Assembly (NCBI GenBank): GCA_023053685.1
Contig: JALIGW010000004.1
Location: 85,675,749-85,739,748 of the forward strand
Direction: 5' to 3'
DNA from: Diadophis punctatus similis
Taxonomy: Eukaryota > Chordata > Lepidosauria > Squamata > Dipsadidae
Length of the DNA: 64,000 nt
Shown: in pieces, positions 1 through 11,385 of the stretch
Position numbering within the stretch: position 1 is the stretch's first letter
How the letters are laid out: each line of letters opens with the position of its first letter
Notes under the pieces: model-generated
Databases searched by the model: none
Told to the model about the DNA's origin: nothing
What the model saw: the letters and a program-made list of their open reading frames with translations, nothing else
Program-made: the position numbers and the translations under genes

Positions 1-309
1 CTGCTGTTTCCTGCAGGGCATTTGAATCTTTTTTTTTGCATTGCCCTGCATAATATGTCCAGGCTGCAGATGGGAGACCAAATATTCATCTGGTGAGCTG
101 TAAATTAAAACTTGAAACATCCTCTTCAATACTGAACATGAGAAACATCTCTGAGTGATAAATGACAATGGAGTCTTCTAGACAAAGGCACGGGGCATCC
201 GCCGGATGACAGCATGAAGTTGTGTGACCTGGGGCGGCAATTACAAGCAATTTTTATGTTCCCTGGGATGCTAGCTGTGGTAATACTGTTTCAAAGCAGC
301 CAATGCCAC

Positions 310-356
<47 letters not shown>

Positions 357-421
357 GAAGGAAGGAAGGAAGGAAGGAAGGAAGGAAGGAAGGAAGGAAG
401 GAAGGAAGGAAGGAAGGAAGA

Positions 422-495
<74 letters not shown>

Positions 496-593
496 GGAAG
501 GAGGGAGGGAGAAGGAAGGAAGAAAGAAAGAAAGAAAGAAAGAAAGAGGAAGGAGGGAGGGAGGGAGGGAGGGAGAGAGAGAGAGAGAGAGAG

Positions 594-648
<55 letters not shown>

Positions 649-661
649 AAAAGAAAGAAAG
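310..661 (+). repeat. 352-bp homopurine microsatellite (GAAA/GGAA/GA)
   Basis: Uninterrupted purine run on the plus strand with blocks of GAAA, GGAA, GGGA and a short GA stretch. Open reading frames across it on both strands are only repeat translations (KKERKKE, FLSFFLS) and are not genes. Long mirror-symmetric purine tracts of this kind can form triplex (H-) DNA; that is family knowledge, not shown here. Confidence 0.98.
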
Positions 662-748
662 CCTTGAGGGGAGAAGGGAGGAGAGGAGACTATTCTCACT
701 AGTTAGGCGAGAGGACCATTTCAACCATGTTTCGTAAATAGGAGACCA

Positions 749-866
749 TTTAACAGAATAACAGAGTTGGAAGGGACCTTGGAGGTCTTCTAGTCCAACC
801 CTCTGCTCAAGCAGGAGACCCTCTACCATTTCAGACAAATGGCTGTCCAATCTCTTCTTATAAATT
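749..866 (-). mobile_element. CR1: CR1 LINE 3' end fragment
   Basis: Contains the diagnostic antisense CR1 tail (AGAGTTGGAAGGGACC, then the block ending CCAATCTCTTCTTA). The reverse strand corresponds to the extreme C-terminus of CR1 ORF2 plus the short 3' end. It is 5'-truncated, as is normal for CR1, and breaks off into AT-rich sequence. Confidence 0.93.
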
Positions 867-2135
867 TAAATTAATAAGAAATATATTACAAAAAATATGT
901 TATAATATTTTAATCATAACTGCATCTAAAATTTCAGTGGTGTTGGATGTTCTCTGCAAAGAAATTTTTTTACCAAATACGTGGCACAAATGATTTTTCT
1001 TGTCCATAATAGAAATTGAATATTCTCTGGTTTCTCCTAAGATTTAACTTAGCATAAAATGCCAACTTACCCTTTCAGTTAAGCTAACGTCTCCCCTTAT
1101 TTAATATACATTTGCATAACGGGGCCCCAAATATATTAAACTAAGAATACATAAGAAAATAGCTGTGGTTAAACATGAGTAAGTTTGGAGAACAGATATT
1201 GTCTTTAAATGATTAAAGAATAATTTGACAAACTCTCAACACAGTCCTTTTTTGAGAGGATGAAGGAAATGCAGCTGGAAATCCACCTCCGCCTTAAAAA
1301 GAAAATATCTAATAGTGGTCAATGGATCCCCCGGGGATAAAATTTGATTCTTTAATTAATTAAACAAAATTGTATTTGGGTCTATTTTTAGACAAGAAGT
1401 AATACTGTTGTCATTTTCAATGCAATATAGCAGCAGGGTAAAATAAATTACAAACATAAATGAAATAGCTGGCAGTCTCACTAATCCAGACTATTAATCA
1501 GCTATTGATTATGTGTTCTATTCTTCAGGCAGAGAACGAAGGCTGCCCCGGTCTTAGGTCGGAACATATGAGAAATGACATCATCTGGCTGATGATATGA
1601 AATTTCTTAGTGAGCATTTATTGAGTATGGAGTCTGTTAACAGTTGATGCGTTTGTTTAATGACCAAATATTGCTTTTATCATTCATGTGCTTTCCTTTT
1701 TTGATGGCCGTGGTAATGCTGGCATTTTAATGAAAAGAAAACACTCTTAGTAAGGGTTGAACAGCTTGAGAATATATACAATCATGTAGCTTTTAAAAAC
1801 TCTCTGAATGACTGGCAATTTTGTTCCACCAGCTCAAAGTCTCCCTGCAGAGCTGCCAGAAAATAAGATTCGGCCTTCTCACCATTAAACCCCATTGACA
1901 ACATGGAGTTGGCTGGCCTTTCTATGCAAGGATGGGCCATATTTACAGTGGATGGGTTATTATTGTTAGGTTGCTCCAAACAGCTCAGGGGGCACAGGAG
2001 GATGGTGTAATGTGATCTTTGGGAATTTTGCAAAATTGTAAAAATGGGGCTAGGAGATCATATTTGCTTCGCGGATTCCACCAGTCTGCTTCATTCAGTT
2101 AAATGAAGAGAAGTAGAAAAGATTAAATGGATATT
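867..2135. other. Unrecognised AT-rich stretch
   Basis: No repeat family, RNA gene or convincing exon recognised. The short open frame at 1782-2033 (minus) has no recognisable domain and is of a length expected by chance. Confidence 0.6.
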
Positions 2136-2325
2136 GCATCAAATCTCACCGGCTCAAGGTTGACTCAGCCTTCCATCCTTCTGAGGTAGGTAAAATGAGG
2201 ACCCAGATTGTTGGGGGAAATATAAATATACATTGCTTAATGGTGTAAACTGCTTAGAGAGTGTTTGCACTATGAGGTGGTATATAAATCTCACAAATAA
2301 AATCTTACAAATAAATAAAGTAAAT
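2136..2325 (+). mobile_element. Sauria-type SINE, 3' two thirds
   Basis: Matches the body of the fuller copy near 25.3 kb (CTCAAGGTTGACTCAGCC, GAGGACCCAGATTGTTGGGG, GGTATATAAAT) and ends in an AAATAAAATC-type tail. The tRNA-like head with A and B boxes is missing. Sauria SINEs are tRNA-derived and share a 3' end with Bov-B LINEs, which mobilise them; this is established for the family. Confidence 0.88.
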
Positions 2326-2444
2326 GTGTATTATTCCACATACATATTGCAGCTAGAAGGGGAGATCTGAATAGAGATTTGTACCATGACATTGGCCCAG
2401 AATTGGAGAAAGATCTTCTCACATCACATTTTGCAACATATAGC

Positions 2445-2640
2445 AAAATAGCAGAGTTGGAAGGGACCTTGGAGGTCTTCTAGTCCAACCCTCTGCACAA
2501 GGAGGAGACCCTATATCATTTCAGAGAAATGGCTGTCCAGTCCCTTCTTAAAAACCTCCAGTGTCGGAGCACCCACAACTTCTGGTGGCAAGCAGTTCCA
2601 CTGATTAATTGTTCTCACTGGAAGAAAATTACGACTGACA
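2445..2640 (-). mobile_element. CR1: CR1 LINE 3' end fragment
   Basis: Same antisense CR1 signature as at 0.75 kb but extending further into ORF2 (the block ACCCACAACTTCTGGTGGCA, then GTTCTCACTG). Ends abruptly by 5' truncation or decay. Confidence 0.93.
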
Positions 2641-3714
2641 GCCAGATGGATGGATGGATATTTTTAGTTCTAGAATCTTCTCTAGTTAATTTTGTATATT
2701 TCTGAGATTACTATAGAAATGAAAGTTTTCATGTCTGATTTCTCTTTCATGTGTTGTACTATGCAATATGGTAATACAGTCATTGAAGGTAAAAGAGGCA
2801 TCTCCCTGGTTTTTCAAGTTGTGATAACAAGGAAACAACAAAGCCACTTACAATGTGAGTAAGTGGGTATGTGGGTATGGCAGGCTAGAGGCAGGGAAGA
2901 CGGCGTCCTTATCAATGACCAGAAGGGGTCACTTCCTTTTGTTTTATTCTTTCAGCAACATGTCTCATTGGGTCAACCTCATTAATGGGCCTCTATCAAG
3001 GAGGAGAACTTACCCCTGAATAAACAATGAACTGTCTCAGGTGACATGTCCAGCTGTGAATTGTTCCAATTCTTTAGTCCAGAATTTTGAAACCATAAAG
3101 AAATATGGAAAGAAACCAGAATAAAAGGTTATTATGTTGCAATAATCTTTCTCCTATCCAACGTTTCTCGAACTAGCAAACTCTGAGCAGTTTACCAAAA
3201 GAAAAGTCTCAGATCTAAATATTTACTCCAACATGACAAAATTGTCCGTTAGCCCCAGAAGACTTTCCTTTGCTTGGAATTAGTTGGAGAAACAAAGAGG
3301 ATCAAGAGAGGAATAAATTCCCGATGCAGATTTCTTTCTAATTTTTGCCGATCTGTGAGGCTTCATTGTCTAAAGATTTCTTTGCTTTCCTTCAACATTA
3401 ATATGGTCAGTGATCAGCAGAAATTGCTATTTTTTTTTCATTGCTACCAGATAAATTTTATTATTCTCTTTTGTGAAAGGGAAAAAAAATCACACATTTT
3501 TTGTTCTCAATAGGACTTGGCTGAACTCAGTAGACGATGCAGCACCAGGAAAGAAGCTATTAGGATCATCCTATAAAGCTGACATGTGGCATGGTATGTT
3601 GTATCCTTCTGTTCTTTTACACAACAATGATTGACTGGAAACTAAGGCAAGTGCATGCGTATAAACCAGGCTGAACTGCATCTAATCAGGTTTTGCATAA
3701 AACTTGCTTCTTAC
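2641..3714. other. Unrecognised stretch
   Basis: No repeat or gene recognised. The open frame 3274-3513 (plus) has no identifiable domain. Confidence 0.55.
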
Positions 3715-4380
3715 GAATAGAATGAATAGAATAGAATTCTTTATTGGCCAAGGGTGATTGGACACACAAGGAACTTGTCTTGGTGCATATGCTCTCGGTG
3801 TACATAAAAGAAAAGATACATTCGTCAAGAATCATGAGGTAAAAACACTTCATGATTGTCATAGGGTACAAATAAGCAATCAAATCATATTAGGAACCAG
3901 TCAATGTAAATCATAAGGATACAAGCAACAAAGTTACAGTCATACAGTCATTTGTGGGAGGAGATGGGTGATGGGAATGATGAGAAGATTAATAGTAATA
4001 GTAGTGCAGACTTAGTAAATAGTTTGACAGTGTTGAGGGAATTATTTGTTTAGCAGAGTGATGGCGTTCGGGGAAAAACTGTTCTTGTGTCTAGTTGTCT
4101 TGGTGTGCAGTGCTCTATAGCCTCGTTTTGAGGGTAGGAGTTGAAACAATTTATGTCCAGGATGCGAGGGGTCAGTAAATATTTTCACGGCCCTCTTTTT
4201 GACTCGTGCAGTATACAGGTCCTCAATGGAAGGCAGGTTGGTAGCAATGGTTTTTTCTGCAGTTCTGATTATCCTCTGAAGTCTGTGTCTGTCTTGTTGG
4301 GTTGCAGAACCGAACCAGACAGTTATAGAGGTGCAGATGACAGACTCAATAATTCCTCTGTAGAACTGTATCAGCAGTTT
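3715..4380 (-). mobile_element. L3/Rex-like CR1 LINE, 3' end with ORF2 C-terminus
   Basis: On the minus strand the frame ending near 4042 encodes the C-terminal tail of a non-LTR retrotransposon ORF2 (YRGIIESVICTSITVWFG, later DLYTARVKKRAVKIFTD, ending ITLLNK), nearly the same as the copy at 16.4-17.6 kb. The 3' untranslated end then reads back through TTTATTGGCCAAG to AATAGAATAGAAT. The tail after the reverse transcriptase 'thumb' resembles Rex1/L3 elements of the CR1 group. The 5' break at about 4380 is sharp; everything upstream, including the catalytic FADD block, is missing, so this copy is dead. Confidence 0.93.
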
Positions 4381-4608
4381 ATAAAAACTAAATAAAAAGT
4401 AATTAAATTCCCCATTTGACTGAAAAAAAAGGTCTTGCAGACTTATCATCAGGACAAGAGAGGTGACAATCATAGCCATTTTGTCTTGAAAATCTAGTCT
4501 GCCTTCTCTCATTGCACGTATCGTAGTTGGCCAATACTAAGCTTTGGGCCTTTGCAGTTTTATATCAGGATTGCTTCGGCGTCCAGTAATGGCAATTATA
4601 ATGATAGC

Positions 4609-4667
<59 letters not shown>

Positions 4668-4674
4668 CGATGAT
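4609..4674 (+). repeat. (GAT)n microsatellite
   Basis: About 22 units of GAT with one interruption (GAC). Confidence 0.97.
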
Positions 4675-5496
4675 TAGTGATCGTTTGGACCTGGAACGCT
4701 AGAGAGAGAAGGAAACCTCAGACACCTGCCAGTGAAAAGTTGGAGACAAAGTCTTCTCCTGAAGAAGCAGCCAGAGGTGAAGATCTGCTAGAACTTCAGA
4801 TCATTCTCCTCCCCCCCCCCATTGTCCTAGACAGCAGAGATTACAGAAGGAGACACTTGATGAGATGCAGCAAGACGCCAAGATAGAGCTTGTAAGAGCA
4901 AGACTGCTCAGGTTAGTAACATATTGAGAGCATCTGGCAGAATTAATCAAATGCGTTCTAATTGTTGCTTGCAGCTGAAGACATGATAAGTATACTGTAA
5001 ATAATCTGTGACTCTGGAATGCCATGTCTCAAAATCTTGGTCCATCTCCAATTCTCCCTCCCCCCCTCTCTCTCCCCCCCCTCTCCCTCCCTCCCTCCCT
5101 TTCTTTTTTCCAAAGTTTCCCTTCACTTGGATCCCACCTGCATGAAAAGCAAAATTCTTCCACATTATCCTTACTAAAATTTCTAGGAAGAAAAGATGGT
5201 AAATTGCAGGCATCTGATTTGTTTTCTCCTTTTCAAATTCAGTTTATTTCCCATGTCCCTAAGGTAGTCATTTCCCAAGCCCTTCCTTCTGCTTCTCAGA
5301 TTAATTGGGAAGGAAGCCCTTTTCTTAACTGATACCAACGGAATGTGTCACAGAATCTGAAGCCCAGAATGAGCTGAGGCTTGCAAAATATAACAGCAGC
5401 AACATGAGCAACATGCTAGAAATGAAATGAAAGCCAAGGATGATATAGGCCCCTCTCTAGGAAAATAAAAAAGATGACTTAATAATGGTTAATGGT
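4675..5496. other. Unrecognised stretch with pyrimidine tract
   Basis: Contains a 61-bp uninterrupted CT tract at 5052-5112; otherwise no recognisable feature. Confidence 0.55.
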
Positions 5497-5639
5497 GAGA
5501 AGAAGGAGGAGGAGGAGGAGGAGGAGGAGGAGGAGGAGGAGGAGGAGGAGGAGGAGGAGGAGAAGGAGAAGGAGAAGGAGAAGGAGAAGGAGAAGGAGAA
5601 GGAGAAGGAGAAGGAGAAGAGAAGGAGAAGGAGAAGAAA
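5497..5639 (+). repeat. Homopurine (GGA)n / (GGAGAA)n microsatellite
   Basis: 143 bp of purine only. A GGA array passes into a GGAGAA array. The poly-arginine and FSFSFS/SSSS frames across it are repeat translations. Confidence 0.97.
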
Positions 5640-5699
5640 CAACCTGTAGTTTAGAAAAGACAGGCAGAGAATAATTTGACTTACTTAAGACATTTTTTG

Positions 5700-5920
5700 C
5701 AGGGGTGAAATTCAGCAGGTTCTGACAGATTCTGGAGAACCGGTAGCGGAAATTTCAAGTAGTTTGGAGAACCGGCAAATACCACCTCTGGCTGGCCCCA
5801 GAGTGGGGAGGAAATGGAGATTTTGCAGTATCCTTCCGCTGCCACGCCTACCAAGCCAAGCCACGCCCACCAAGCCACGCCCACAGAACCGATAGTAAAC
5901 AAAATTGGATTTCACCACTG
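5700..5920 (-). mobile_element. Short non-autonomous hAT-like element (MITE)
   Basis: Ends are imperfect inverted repeats (CAGGGGTGAAATTCA and TGGATTTCACCACTG). The interior (AGAACCGGTAGC, repeated CCACGCCCACCAAGCCACGC, GATTTTGCAGTATCC) is the reverse complement of the element at 48418-48741, which has a perfect 8-bp target duplication. The flanks here match in only 5 of 8 positions, so target duplication is not supported for this copy. Assignment to hAT rests on the sister copies. Confidence 0.8.
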
Positions 5921-6211
5921 TTTTCATGCCAGGTTTTCTGGCAGTCAAGAAAAGAGGGCAATGTTTGATGGGTGAGCTGAGTCCCCAAAACTTCACCGGA
6001 AGCTTCCACGTTAAGGCATTTAGTAGACATTTTTCCAGAAGACGGAGCCCTTCAAACCAGAAATCCAGATATGCCAGGTTGAGGCAGACAGCAAATGGGA
6101 CGGTGGCATTCGGTGCAGTCAGCATAATAACAGCTGTTAACACCTCAAATGAGCCCCTCAAAATCACCGGCATTCCTCAGAGGAGTCAAGAAAGTTAAGA
6201 CGGCAGCTGTA

Positions 6212-6602
6212 CAGGTAGTCCTCGACTTACAACAGTTTGCTTAGTGACCGTTCGAGGTTACAACGGCACTGAAAATAGTGACTGATGACCATTTTTCACA
6301 CACTTATTGCAGCATCCCTATGGTCACGTGATCCAAATTCAGACCCTTGGCAACTGACTCGTATTTATGACGGTTGCAGTGTCCTGGGGTCACGTGATCC
6401 CCTTTTATGACCTTCTGACAAACAAAGTCAAAGGGGAAACCAGATTCGCTTAACAACCGTGCTACTAACTTCACAACTACAGTGATCCACTTAACAACTG
6501 GGCAAGAAATAGTCGTAAAATGGGGGAAAACTCACTGAAGAGACTTCTTACTTAGCAACATAAATTTTGGGGTCAATTGTGGTCGTCCGTCATTGCGTGG
6601 TC
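6212..6602 (+). mobile_element. pogo/Tc2-like MITE
   Basis: Starts TACAGGTAGTCCTCGACTT and contains GATCACGTGACC-like (TCACGTGATC) and CTTAACAACCGTG blocks shared with copies at 8.8, 25.3 and 38.8 kb. The copy at 8.8 kb ends with the reverse complement of the start (AAGTCAAGGATTACCTA), giving terminal inverted repeats bordered by TA, as in Tc1/mariner-pogo families. It encodes no protein. The right end here is decayed. Confidence 0.82.
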
Positions 6603-6701
6603 AAAGCCCCATGTTCAAAGTCACAGGGACATGCCACAAGACCATTCTGACTTTATTTGCTATTCTTTTTAGAATCCTCTATCAGGCCCTAACGTTTTAG
6701 T

Positions 6702-6729
6702 CACACACACACACACACACACACACACC
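6702..6729 (+). repeat. (CA)n microsatellite
   Basis: About 14 CA units. Confidence 0.97.
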
Positions 6730-8415
6730 ATTAAAACGATTAATACATTCAATTCTGGAATTCTTTTTCTTTTCTCCCCTTCTTTCGGTGTCCTTTATAA
6801 TCTCCAAGCATTCAGGGGAAAAACAACAACCCTGTGCTTACAAAACCAGAAAAACCTCTAACACCACAGCTCTTCCAGTGTGACTGGGACCTTAACATGG
6901 GACGTTTGCAGGCTAATTAACCTTTGGCCACAATTGGCAGCCTGCATAATTATTTATACTGGGATGGGTGGGGGGAGAACCGGAGCAGGGGAAACGTTCA
7001 ATTAATATGGTCAGGCTGAAACCTCTGCAGCATCTGGAAGAGCCTTTGTGGACTCAAGTGTCAAAGGGTGTCAGAGGAACAGCCGGGAAGTGTCACTTAG
7101 CTACTCTGGACTTACTCTCCGTTTAGAGAGTTGCACTAAGCTGATTATGACTGAAAGCAGAAGACCGATTCCGGCATCCTGTCAAGCCGTCTCAGGACTT
7201 GCCTGTTCGCTGGAGATCCGGATCCAGATGGGAGTCCTGCTCCCATACAACCAGCTCCCAGCTCCACACTTAATCAGAATTTGAAATATTTATTGTAATG
7301 GAAACCCTGGATCATGAAAAGAATTAAATGTTTCTTAGCTGGCCTTTCATTTTTAGCTTATCTATTTCTTCAGGCCGTTTTAAATTCCATTGTTCATTTG
7401 ATATTTGAAATAATAAATTGTTAATAATAATTAATTGATTGTCTGAAGATAAATTATTTTACTCCATAGTCGAGTGTTCAAGGATGGAGTCAAAAAGCCA
7501 AAACGAAGGCCACAACGGTGTGTTCAGAGCTATTATCTGGTTATTGTCTTCCTTCTGTGCTGACTCCAAGTGCCAGAATGTCTTCACAGATGTGTCTCCA
7601 CCAGCTTTTTCCTTGCTGTTTTTCTAGTCTTTGTTTAATCAGAAACAATCCTCTAATTTAACGGTTTTAGTTTGATTTTTTTAAATGCCAGATTTAGATT
7701 CTTTTTTCTTGTATATGCTTAACAATGGAACATCCTTCTATTCAGCAACAAACTTTTCCTTTCTTATTGCATTGTTCTCTTCCATAATATTTTGAATTAT
7801 AAGCACCGAATATGATAGAAATGCAGATTTCAGTAAAATTTAGGTTAGAAAGTAGCTTTCCGCATCTCTGTCGTGAATGTGGGGATTTACACACACCCCA
7901 CAACAAACCAGATGGGATTTAAAACAAAATCAGGGCTTAGTTATGGATGACCCCGTAAGGTTCTCTTCAATTGAGACCAATTAAGTCCAATTAACCACTC
8001 AAGCTCCATTTTAAATTAGATAAAATTAGGATCAGCATGGTTCAATGCGCTTTTAATTATGTCCCTTGTAGCTACTCGCTAGTGAACAGAGTGACAATGT
8101 AGCTTCATTGTTAATGTCAGTATTTGCTCTGGAGTGCAATCTTAAACAATTTGATACTGATTCCGCTTTCTTATACACTTCCCTAGTTTGTACACAATGT
8201 CTACTATGGAACCAAAGGGCTGGGAACACAGGGCCACTTTTCTGATGCAAAATGTTGTGTAGATATTGTGGTCACCATGCAAAGGACCTTCATTAATCCT
8301 TGCTTCGTTTTCTTCTAAATGTTCTTTTCTTACAATTGTTGATGCTTTTCAATAAAACCGGAAAAGGTGCTATCGGATTCCTTCTGTTGATTGTTGTTGT
8401 TGCCACCATAAATTA
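6730..8415. other. Unrecognised stretch
   Basis: No repeat family or gene recognised. Small open frames (7048-7284 plus, 7439-7627 plus, 8053-8250 minus) lack recognisable domains. Confidence 0.55.
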
Positions 8416-8548
8416 ACACTGGAAGTTTTTAAGAAGATGTTGGACAGCCATTTGCTGAAATGCTACAGGGTTTCCTGGCTAAGCAGGGGGTTGGACTAGA
8501 AGACCTCCAAGGTCCCTTCCAACTCTGTTATTCTATTCTATTCTATGT
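8416..8548 (+). mobile_element. CR1: CR1 LINE 3' end fragment, sense orientation
   Basis: Reads as sense CR1: LEVFKKMLDSHLL-like codons, then GTTGGACTAGAAGACCTCC and GTCCCTTCCAACTCTG, ending in (ATTCT)n at 8529-8547. This is one of only two 3' ends here in which the pentanucleotide tail is clearly kept. Confidence 0.94.
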
Positions 8549-8659
8549 CTCTCCTCCTACAAAACATCTCCGGTTTCTCAAGCGCCAATCTTGCTTTCTT
8601 CTTTACTACTCTTGGGCTGATGCTAACATCACCAAGTCTTCTGTTGCATTTGATTTTTA

Positions 8660-8660
<1 letters not shown>

Positions 8661-8755
<95 letters not shown>
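8661..8755 (+). repeat. (TTA)n microsatellite
   Basis: About 30 TTA units directly abutting the left end of the pogo-like MITE, which supplies a TA-rich target. Confidence 0.97.
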
Positions 8756-8756
<1 letters not shown>

Positions 8757-9150
8757 GCTGGTCCTCCACTTACAACAGTTTGCTTAGTGACCATTTAAAG
8801 TTACAACAGCACTGAAAAAAGTGACTTATGACCGTTTTTTAACACTTATGACCATTGCAGCATCCCTGTAGTCATATGATCAAAATTTGGATGCTTGGCA
8901 ACTGACTCATATTTATGACGGTCACAGTGTCCCGGGGTCACGTAATCCCCTTTTTGCGACCTTCTAACAAGCTAAGTCAATGGGGAAGCCAGATTCACTT
9001 AACAACCGTGTTACTAATTTAACAACCATAGTGAGTCACTTAACAAATGTGGCAAGAAGAGTCATATAACGGGGCAAGACTCACTTAACAATTGTCTTGC
9101 TTAGCATCAGAAATTTTGGGCTCAATTGTAGTTGTAAGTCAAGGATTACC
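8757..9150 (+). mobile_element. pogo/Tc2-like MITE, near full length
   Basis: Both ends can be read: left GCTGGTCCTCCACTTACAAC and right GTTGTAAGTCAAGGATTACC are imperfect reverse complements, bordered by TA on each side. The interior matches the copies at 6.2 and 38.8 kb. About 394 bp, no coding capacity. Confidence 0.86.
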
Positions 9151-9459
9151 TATGTTCTTAAGAGGCAAGAGCTTTTATGAAGAATTAACCCATATCTAAT
9201 ACATCTTAGAGTAGGGATGACCACATATTTCTTCAGTTGAGCTATGGCAAGGCTGGGAACCTCACACAACAAGCCCCTCCTCATGGGGAGATGTCCCCCC
9301 CCGGCAACAATTTTAACCGGGTTTTAGTTTCCTGATCTGATGGAGCCCAACGGACAGGTCCAAGGTGTAGGAAGCAATATTCTTGGGGGGGGGGGACCGA
9401 TTTTTTCTACAACAAGGTCATGGTACAAATTGTAACATTTAGGATGGATGACAGATGAA

Positions 9460-9783
9460 ATAATAATAGAAGTAGAACGACTGTAGCAAAAGGAAGCAAG
9501 GATAATTCCAATAGTCACAGGCGCCTTGGGGGCAATCCCAAAATATCTGGAGCACCACTTGAACACCATTGGCATTGACAAATTCACCATCAGTCAATTG
9601 CAAAAGGCAATGTTACTTGGAACAGCTGATATCCTGCGGTGATCTCTGTAATACCATTAAGCAACAACACCCACCTATCCCAGATTGTTGGGAAGGACTA
9701 GATAGGTTGATAAAAAATGCCAAATCCATGCTAAACCTCTGGCTGGCTGCACAACCAACTGTAATAATAGTAATAATTCCACC
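9460..9783 (+). mobile_element. R4/Dong-like LINE 3' end remnant
   Basis: In one plus-strand frame the conserved C-terminal motif of R4/Dong-type elements is visible: IIPIVTGALGAIPKYL, then LQKAMLLGTADILR. Just before it, a codon expected to be tryptophan is TAG (EVERL-stop-QKEAR), and a further stop follows ADILR. The tail ends in AATAATAGTAATAATT. The clade assignment rests on remembered motif similarity. Confidence 0.75.
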
Positions 9784-11150
9784 ATAACTGGCAACTGAAC
9801 AATTTCAGCTTTAAATTGTCCTACTTGCTATTTTACAAAAAAGTAGAAGCCTCGGTTTCCACCTTCTTTCTTTCACCGGAGTGATTAAAATGCATCCTGT
9901 GCTTGTTTGCATTGATGCTCGGATGCTGTCTGAATAAATTATGTGTTGAGGATTGTGGAAGTGTAGCTGCAACTAAGAAAATGCCATTTTGGGGGAGACT
10001 CACAAATGAATATTAAAAAAAGTAACCTGTTAAAAGCCTCCAATTCCATTTTCAACTCAGCAATGGGCTTTGAATCCGTGTGTGTCCCGGGATTCCTGTT
10101 TACTGGGAGATTCTCTTCACTGTCTTTGTGCTGCTGGTTCCTCCCTGTCTGAGCCCAAAATGCTGTAATTAAAGGCTCACATTCCTCTCCACTGTTTTTA
10201 GTTTGTTGACAATAAACTGTAAGCAGTCCAGGTCCAGAATTCTGGGGAGCCTATATTTTAAAAAAACCCAGCGGAAGGAAGAAACCCAGCTGATAAGAAT
10301 TGCTGGCCTGCAGTTGCTATTCTTATGGTCAGAGAAAAATGCAACTTACTGACCTTTCAAAATGAAATGAAATTATCTGTCCTTTTCCAAACACAGCGGG
10401 GATAACATGGATATTGCAAAGTTATTGTATTGTACCACCACAACTAATCTGCCTTGCAGGCACTCTGTGTGGACGATGAGATCCCCAGGCCCCGTGTGCC
10501 TCTGAGGGTGGTTGGGCTGAAACAACCACAGTGTTCTCTTTTGCTGAGAGGTGCGCCCTGCAGAGTTTCTCAATTGTTGGTTTTTGCACAGCTCCCATCG
10601 TTCAAGCACAGTGTTTACTTCTAAACCCACACTTGGCTTCCAAGCCTCTGTTGGATCAGGGCGAGAGCCATGCAATGCAACATTTAGTTTGCCTGACTTT
10701 AATTGAAACCCGTAAACAGCAAGCAAAGGTTCTTTTCCAACCAGAATTGTGTTTGGAAGAAAATTCAAGTCATCTTTGTAATTGCTCAAATGAGTAATTT
10801 TCAAGCCATCTTCAAGATGCGAAGACTTCGACTGCCAGAGTTCCTTAACCAGCATATTCTTCACATATCTCAAAATTGCAGTAGCCTTGGTCCTAATCCA
10901 CATGCAAACTGACCAGGTTTTGGTATGGCTTAATGCTGCCTCAATTCTCTGGCAACCGCGAGTAGGCAGGGCAGAATACAAATTTTGTTCATCTGCAAAT
11001 ACAAGTCATGAGTAACTCTTTTGTGTGGTGTTGAAGTGAAATTGAAGGCCTCTGCTCAAAAAGAGGCCAGGCTTGTTATAAATCAGGGTACAAACTCTGA
11101 TGAGACTGCAGCTGAACAAGTGGAATATTTATGCGGTTAGGACAAACCTG
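9784..11150. other. Unrecognised stretch containing a 202-codon open frame
   Basis: The minus-strand frame 10373-10981 is the longest one here not due to a repeat or transposon. It shows no domain, signal peptide, membrane segment or compositional bias I recognise, and two other open frames overlap it on the plus strand. Given about 128,000 codon positions in six frames, a 200-codon stop-free run is expected by chance at an order of 0.1-1 per window. I do not call it a gene. Confidence 0.5.
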
Positions 11151-11385
11151 TCCCAAAGGTGCAATTGAACTTTCTTGTTTTTTCTTTGAAGACATTTCAC
11201 TTCTCATCCAAGAAGCTTCTTCAGCTCTGACTGGATAGTGGGGAATGGAAATCCTGTCAGAGCTGAAGAAGCTTCTTGGATGAGAAGCGAAATGTCTTCA
11301 AAGAAAAAACAAGAAAGTCCAGTTGCCTCCTGAAAAAGCACCTTTGGGACGACCGTGACCTGGATGACGGAGAATCTCTACAGAC
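11151..11385 (+). mobile_element. PLE-like repeat arranged as a long fold-back
   Basis: The right half (plus) carries AGCTGAAGAAGCTTCTTGGA, then TGAGAAGCGAAATGTCTTC, then AGTCCAGTTGCC, GCACCTTTGGGAC and CTCTACAGAC. The left half is the same repeat inverted. Arms 11169-11231 and 11256-11318 match at 62 of 63 positions around a 24-nt loop; further out, the left arm continues as TCCCAAAGGTGC after skipping 13 nt. Three other copies (14.6, 30.7, 44.4 kb) share the sequence and two of them share the terminus near CTCCATAGAC. I associate this family with Penelope-like retroelements, but the window itself does not prove it. Confidence 0.72.

Noticed and set aside
214..850. Open frames of 140-198 codons on both strands
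   Set aside because: They translate a GAAA/GGAA microsatellite (KKERKKE, FLSFFLS) and have no coding signature.
10373..10981. 202-codon minus-strand open frame as a gene
   Set aside because: No domain, no splice or promoter context I can see, overlapping frames on the other strand, and a length expected about once per window by chance.
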